Notes under the pieces: generated by a model
What the model saw: the letters and a program-made list of their open reading frames with translations, nothing else
Databases searched by the model: none
Told to the model about the DNA's origin: nothing
In this document: positions 14,936-17,640 of the stretch, in pieces
How the letters are laid out: each line of letters opens with the position of its first letter
How positions within the stretch are numbered: the first letter of the stretch is position 1
Program-made: the position numbers and the translations under genes
Source: JARYLZ01 sp964388275
GTDB taxonomy: Bacteria > Bacteroidota > Ignavibacteria > SZUA-365
Length of the DNA stretch: 17,640 nt
Direction: 5' to 3'
Assembly (NCBI GenBank): GCA_964388275.1
Contig: CAYLZD010000051.1
Coordinates: 1 to 17,640 of the forward strand

Positions 14936-16111
14936 ATGTACCCTCTGCTTTCCTTTTTCATAGTTCTGGCTGCGCTGCCCTGCTGCATACGGATTGCCCA
15001 CAGGTTCGGGCTTTACGACGAACCCGATCACGAAAGGAAAATCCACACGGGCAGGATTCCCTATACCGGCGGTTTCGCCATCGTGATCGGTTACTCGGCG
15101 GCCGTGGCCGCGTTGTTCATTTTCGACTGGGAGGCCATCGCCCTGGGCGGGCAGGGCCGTCTGATTCCGATGTTCATATATCTGGCGGAAGCCGCCATTA
15201 TCGTGCTTCTGCTCGGCATTTTCGACGACCTCAGGGATCTGCCCTTCCAGCGGAAATTCCTGTTCCAGTTCACGGCGGCTTTTTTCGTGATACTGGGAGC
15301 GATACGATCCGACGTTTTTCCGATAGTCTTCAACATGGAGCAGTCGGGCATACTGGTCAACTCGGCGGGCACGCTGCTTTCGGTGCTTTGGATAGTCGGC
15401 TCGACGAATGCCGTGAACATGATAGACGGCATGGATGGTCTGGCCGGCGGCGCGTCTCTCATCAGCGCCGCGGCGCTGGGCATTCTGGCGCTGATATGGA
15501 GCAATCCGCTGATCGCCGTACTGCTGTTCGCCCTGGCGGGCGCGCTGCTCGCCTTCCTGATTTTCAATTTCAACCCGGCGCGCATTTTCATGGGAGACAC
15601 CGGCAGCATGTTCATCGGTTTCGTGCTCGGTGTATTGGGGTGGCTGCTCATAGACGGCGCTCCGATGAAAAGCACGGTGCTGTTCGTGCCGGTCATAGTC
15701 CTCGGGCTTCCCATCTTCGACACGCTTCTCGCCTTCATACGTCGCCTGATCAAGCGGCAGAACCCCTTCGCGGGGGATCGTTTTCACATGCATCACATGC
15801 TGAAGAAACGCTTCTCCCTTTCCACCCGCGCGGCCGTTTCAATGCTTTACCTGCTGTCGGCTGCCTATGCCGGCTTCGGAATCCTCATTGCGATTCTGCC
15901 TGAACTGGAGGGATGGCTCCTCATAGGCCTCCTGGCTGTCCTGCACGCACTGCTTCTGCACGTTCTGGGCTATACGGATCTTCTGTTCCAGCCGGGCGCG
16001 ACCATTCCCGCCGCAGTGGGAGAACTGGTCAAAAGCAACGGCGCCCAGGCGCATCCGAGAAACGGATCGGCGGTCAAGCCCTCGCGCGCGGCGTCATCAG
16101 GCGTCGAGTGA
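14936..16111 (+). CDS. wecA: WecA/TagO-like undecaprenyl-phosphate sugar-1-phosphate transferase
   Basis: A polytopic membrane protein of 391 residues from the ATG at 14936. It has every signature of the polyprenyl-phosphate HexNAc-1-phosphate transferase family: GGFAIVIGY (45-53), the catalytic aspartates in GIFDDLRDLP (94-103), NAVNMIDGMDGLAGG (158-172), FMGDTGSMF (218-226), PIFDT (259-263) and the cytoplasmic RFHMHHML (282-289, HxHH motif). The family transfers a HexNAc-1-phosphate, commonly GlcNAc-1-P, from UDP-sugar to undecaprenyl phosphate and so starts repeat-unit assembly. A GTG at 14915 and an ATG at 14849 are alternative in-frame starts; homology begins at MYPLLSFFIVL, so I prefer 14936, although no Shine-Dalgarno sequence precedes it. 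The last 45 or so residues are polar and look unconserved. Confidence 0.92.
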   Translation: MYPLLSFFIVLAALPCCIRIAHRFGLYDEPDHERKIHTGRIPYTGGFAIVIGYSAAVAALFIFDWEAIALGGQGRLIPMFIYLAEAAIIVLLLGIFDDLRDLPFQRKFLFQFTAAFFVILGAIRSDVFPIVFNMEQSGILVNSAGTLLSVLWIVGSTNAVNMIDGMDGLAGGASLISAAALGILALIWSNPLIAVLLFALAGALLAFLIFNFNPARIFMGDTGSMFIGFVLGVLGWLLIDGAPMKSTVLFVPVIVLGLPIFDTLLAFIRRLIKRQNPFAGDRFHMHHMLKKRFSLSTRAAVSMLYLLSAAYAGFGILIAILPELEGWLLIGLLAVLHALLLHVLGYTDLLFQPGATIPAAVGELVKSNGAQAHPRNGSAVKPSRAASSGVE

Positions 16112-16164
16112 AGAATGCGCCGCACTGAAATTCCGCATCCATTCCACCAATAATAGGGCAACGC

Positions 16165-17508
16165 ATGCCGAAAACCATCGCCGTCATCGGCACTGGATAC
16201 GTGGGTCTCGTTTCAGGCACCTGTTTCGCCGAGAACGGCAACACCGTGATCTGCGTGGACAATGACCAGAAAAAACTCGACGCGCTCCGCAACGGACGTA
16301 TCCCCATTTACGAACCGGGCCTTCAGCCCCTTTACGAGCGCAATTCAAAGGAGCAGCGGCTCGTTTTCACGGACGACCTGGAAAGCGCGGTACTGTCGTC
16401 CGAAATCATCTTCCTCTGTCTCCCGACACCGCCCAACGAGGACGGGTCGGCCGACCTCAAATACGTGCTCGCCGTCGCCGACGACATCGGCCGCATACTC
16501 GCGCGGCACGCACCGCAACCCTTCAAGATCATCGTCGACAAGAGCACGGTGCCGATAGGCACCTCCGAGAAGGTCACCGCCGCAATCCGCTCCAATTACA
16601 GCGGGGATTTTATCGTGGCATCGAATCCCGAGTTTCTCCGCGAGGGTTTCGCCGTGGAGGACAGTCTCAGGCCCGACCGGGTTGTGATCGGCGCCTCGCA
16701 CCCGGAAGCCCGGCGCGTTCTTACCGAACTGTATCAGCCCTTCGTTCTCTCCGGCAATCCGATCATCGTCATGGACGAGCGCAGCGCCGAAATCACGAAA
16801 TACGCCGCGAACAGCTTTCTCGCCATGCGCATTTCCTTCATGAACGATCTGGCCAATCTCTGCGAGATACTCGACGCGGACGTTGATCAGGTGCGGCTCG
16901 GCATCGGCTCGGATACGCGCATCGGCAAGAAATTCCTGTTCGCGGGAGTTGGTTACGGCGGGTCGTGTTTCCCGAAGGATGTCAAGGCGCTGCTCAAATC
17001 GTCCAGAGAGGCGAAGCACACACTTCGCATCGTCGAAGCGGTTGAGCAGGTGAACGCCGACCAGCCGCTGCGCTTTTTCCACAAGATATCCGATTATTTC
17101 GGAGGCGAATTGCGCGGCAGAAAATTCGGCCTCTGGGGACTGGCGTTCAAACCGAATACGGACGACGTGCGCGAAGCGCCCGCGTATCTGATCATCGACC
17201 GCTTGCTCGCCGCGGGCGCACAGGTCGCGGCTTTCGATCCGGAAGCCGTCGAGAACACCCGCGAACGTTACGGCGACCGCATCTCTTACGCGCCCGGCAT
17301 GTACGAAGCGCTTCAGGGCGCGTCGGCTCTCCTTTTGCTCACGGAATGGAACGAGTTCCGGCAGCCCGACTGGAAACGCATACGGCAGGACCTCGCCGAG
17401 CCGGTCGTGTTCGACGGCCGGAACATCTACGACGGCAATCTGCTTGGAGATATGGGCTTCGATTATTTCCCGGTGGGAAGAAGACCCGTCAAGGGCAGGA
17501 AAAACTGA
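16165..17508 (+). CDS. ugd: UDP-glucose 6-dehydrogenase
   Basis: A 447-residue NAD-dependent nucleotide-sugar dehydrogenase. The N-terminal Rossmann motif is GTGYVG (9-14) with Asp32 after the second strand (CVDND, 30-34). YEPGLQPL (49-56), FLCLPTPPNEDGSAD (83-97), KSTVPIGTSE (126-135) and NPEFLREG (154-161) follow. The helix EITKYAANSFLAMRISFMN (209-227) carries the conserved Lys212, and the catalytic Cys268 lies in GVGYGGSCFPKD (261-272). The C-terminal domain has GLAFKPNTDDVREAPA. It oxidises UDP-glucose twice to UDP-glucuronate in the cytoplasm. Related enzymes use GDP-mannose or UDP-HexNAc, but the motif set fits Ugd best. AGGG lies 6 nt before the ATG. It is the last gene of the run and is followed by a terminator. 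Confidence 0.94.
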   Translation: MPKTIAVIGTGYVGLVSGTCFAENGNTVICVDNDQKKLDALRNGRIPIYEPGLQPLYERNSKEQRLVFTDDLESAVLSSEIIFLCLPTPPNEDGSADLKYVLAVADDIGRILARHAPQPFKIIVDKSTVPIGTSEKVTAAIRSNYSGDFIVASNPEFLREGFAVEDSLRPDRVVIGASHPEARRVLTELYQPFVLSGNPIIVMDERSAEITKYAANSFLAMRISFMNDLANLCEILDADVDQVRLGIGSDTRIGKKFLFAGVGYGGSCFPKDVKALLKSSREAKHTLRIVEAVEQVNADQPLRFFHKISDYFGGELRGRKFGLWGLAFKPNTDDVREAPAYLIIDRLLAAGAQVAAFDPEAVENTRERYGDRISYAPGMYEALQGASALLLLTEWNEFRQPDWKRIRQDLAEPVVFDGRNIYDGNLLGDMGFDYFPVGRRPVKGRKN

Positions 17509-17535
17509 CAACTCCGTCCTGACCACGCAACAGAG

Positions 17536-17564
17536 AGGCGGGCCCGGCGGCCCGCCTTTTCTTT
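17536..17564 (+). terminator. Intrinsic terminator after ugd
   Basis: A perfect 9-bp G+C-rich stem, AGGCGGGCC (17536-17544) with GGCCCGCCT (17549-17557), closes a 4-nt loop CGGC and runs straight into TTTCTTT. It lies 28 bp past the ugd stop and is the only strong intrinsic terminator I see in the window, marking the likely 3' end of the polysaccharide transcript. The remaining 76 bp to the window end show no gene. Confidence 0.9.
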
Positions 17565-17640
17565 GCGCCATCCTCCGCACCACACCCGCCATGACGCCGG
17601 AGTTTTTTGTTCGCTCCGCGCAGCCACGACACGCTCGTAC

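Noticed and set aside
14090..15796. 568-codon open frame on the minus strand
   Set aside because: It lies opposite the WbuB-like and WecA-like genes, is rich in Arg, Gln, His and Glu as expected for a shadow frame in G+C-rich DNA, and has no recognisable domain.
16345..17592. 415-codon minus-strand frame opposite ugd
   Set aside because: It is a shadow of a well-supported gene with all Ugd motifs and runs through the terminator hairpin.
17572..17612. Second terminator: CTCCG pairing with CGGAG before a run of six T
   Set aside because: The stem is only 5 bp with a loop of about 20 nt; the strong hairpin at 17536-17564 already explains termination.

Overview
The window is the greater part of a surface- or exopolysaccharide biosynthesis locus from a Gram-negative-type bacterium. 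It is about 60% G+C, apart from an A+T-richer island at 2695-4630. Thirteen co-directional genes (853-17508, plus strand) form a tight operon-like run, with ATGA/GTGA/CTGA four-base stop-start overlaps at several junctions. A single small gene (223-522) points the other way. The phylum cannot be read from the sequence. AUA isoleucine codons are frequent for this base composition and short C/T-rich 7-8 bp repeats lie in the intergenic spaces, which fits an uncultured environmental lineage (PVC-like, for instance), but that is a weak inference.

Layout. 1-222: a short tandem repeat (13 octamers) and degenerate repeat debris. 223-522 (minus): a small EthD-like dimeric alpha/beta-barrel protein with its own candidate promoter. 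523-852: divergent intergenic region. 853-2694: AsnB-type glutamine amidotransferase. 2725-4929: two glycosyltransferases (a GT4-like and a CgeB-like) in the A+T-rich island. 4952-6352: Wzx-type flippase. 6357-7454: GT4 glycosyltransferase. 7451-8953: Wzy-type polymerase. 8975-10153: GT4 glycosyltransferase starting with TTG. 10150-11096: two-subunit PssD/PssE (Alg14/Alg13-like) glycosyltransferase, the second subunit probably starting with CTG. 11077-11688: DUF218/YdcF-like membrane-anchored protein. 11761-13515: NodU/CmcH-family carbamoyltransferase. 13529-14749: WbuB-like GT4. 14936-16111: WecA/TagO-like initiating sugar-phosphate transferase. 16165-17508: UDP-glucose 6-dehydrogenase, followed by a strong intrinsic terminator (17536-17564).

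How the genes fit together (inference from family knowledge). The WecA-like enzyme loads a first sugar-1-phosphate on undecaprenyl phosphate. Five single-chain glycosyltransferases and the PssDE pair can extend it. Ugd supplies UDP-glucuronate, a plausible donor for PssDE. The AsnB-like amidotransferase and the carbamoyltransferase probably decorate the sugars as amides and O-carbamates. Wzx flips the lipid-linked unit and Wzy polymerises it. No outer-membrane export genes (Wza, Wzc, Wzz) or ligase are in the window, so whether the product is capsule, exopolysaccharide or O-antigen stays open.

This is a recognisable Wzx/Wzy locus rather than a wholly new kind of system. The points most worth a second look are the decoration pair, the CTG-started PssE with an altered motif, the mosaic A+T-rich glycosyltransferase cassette, and the short repeats.
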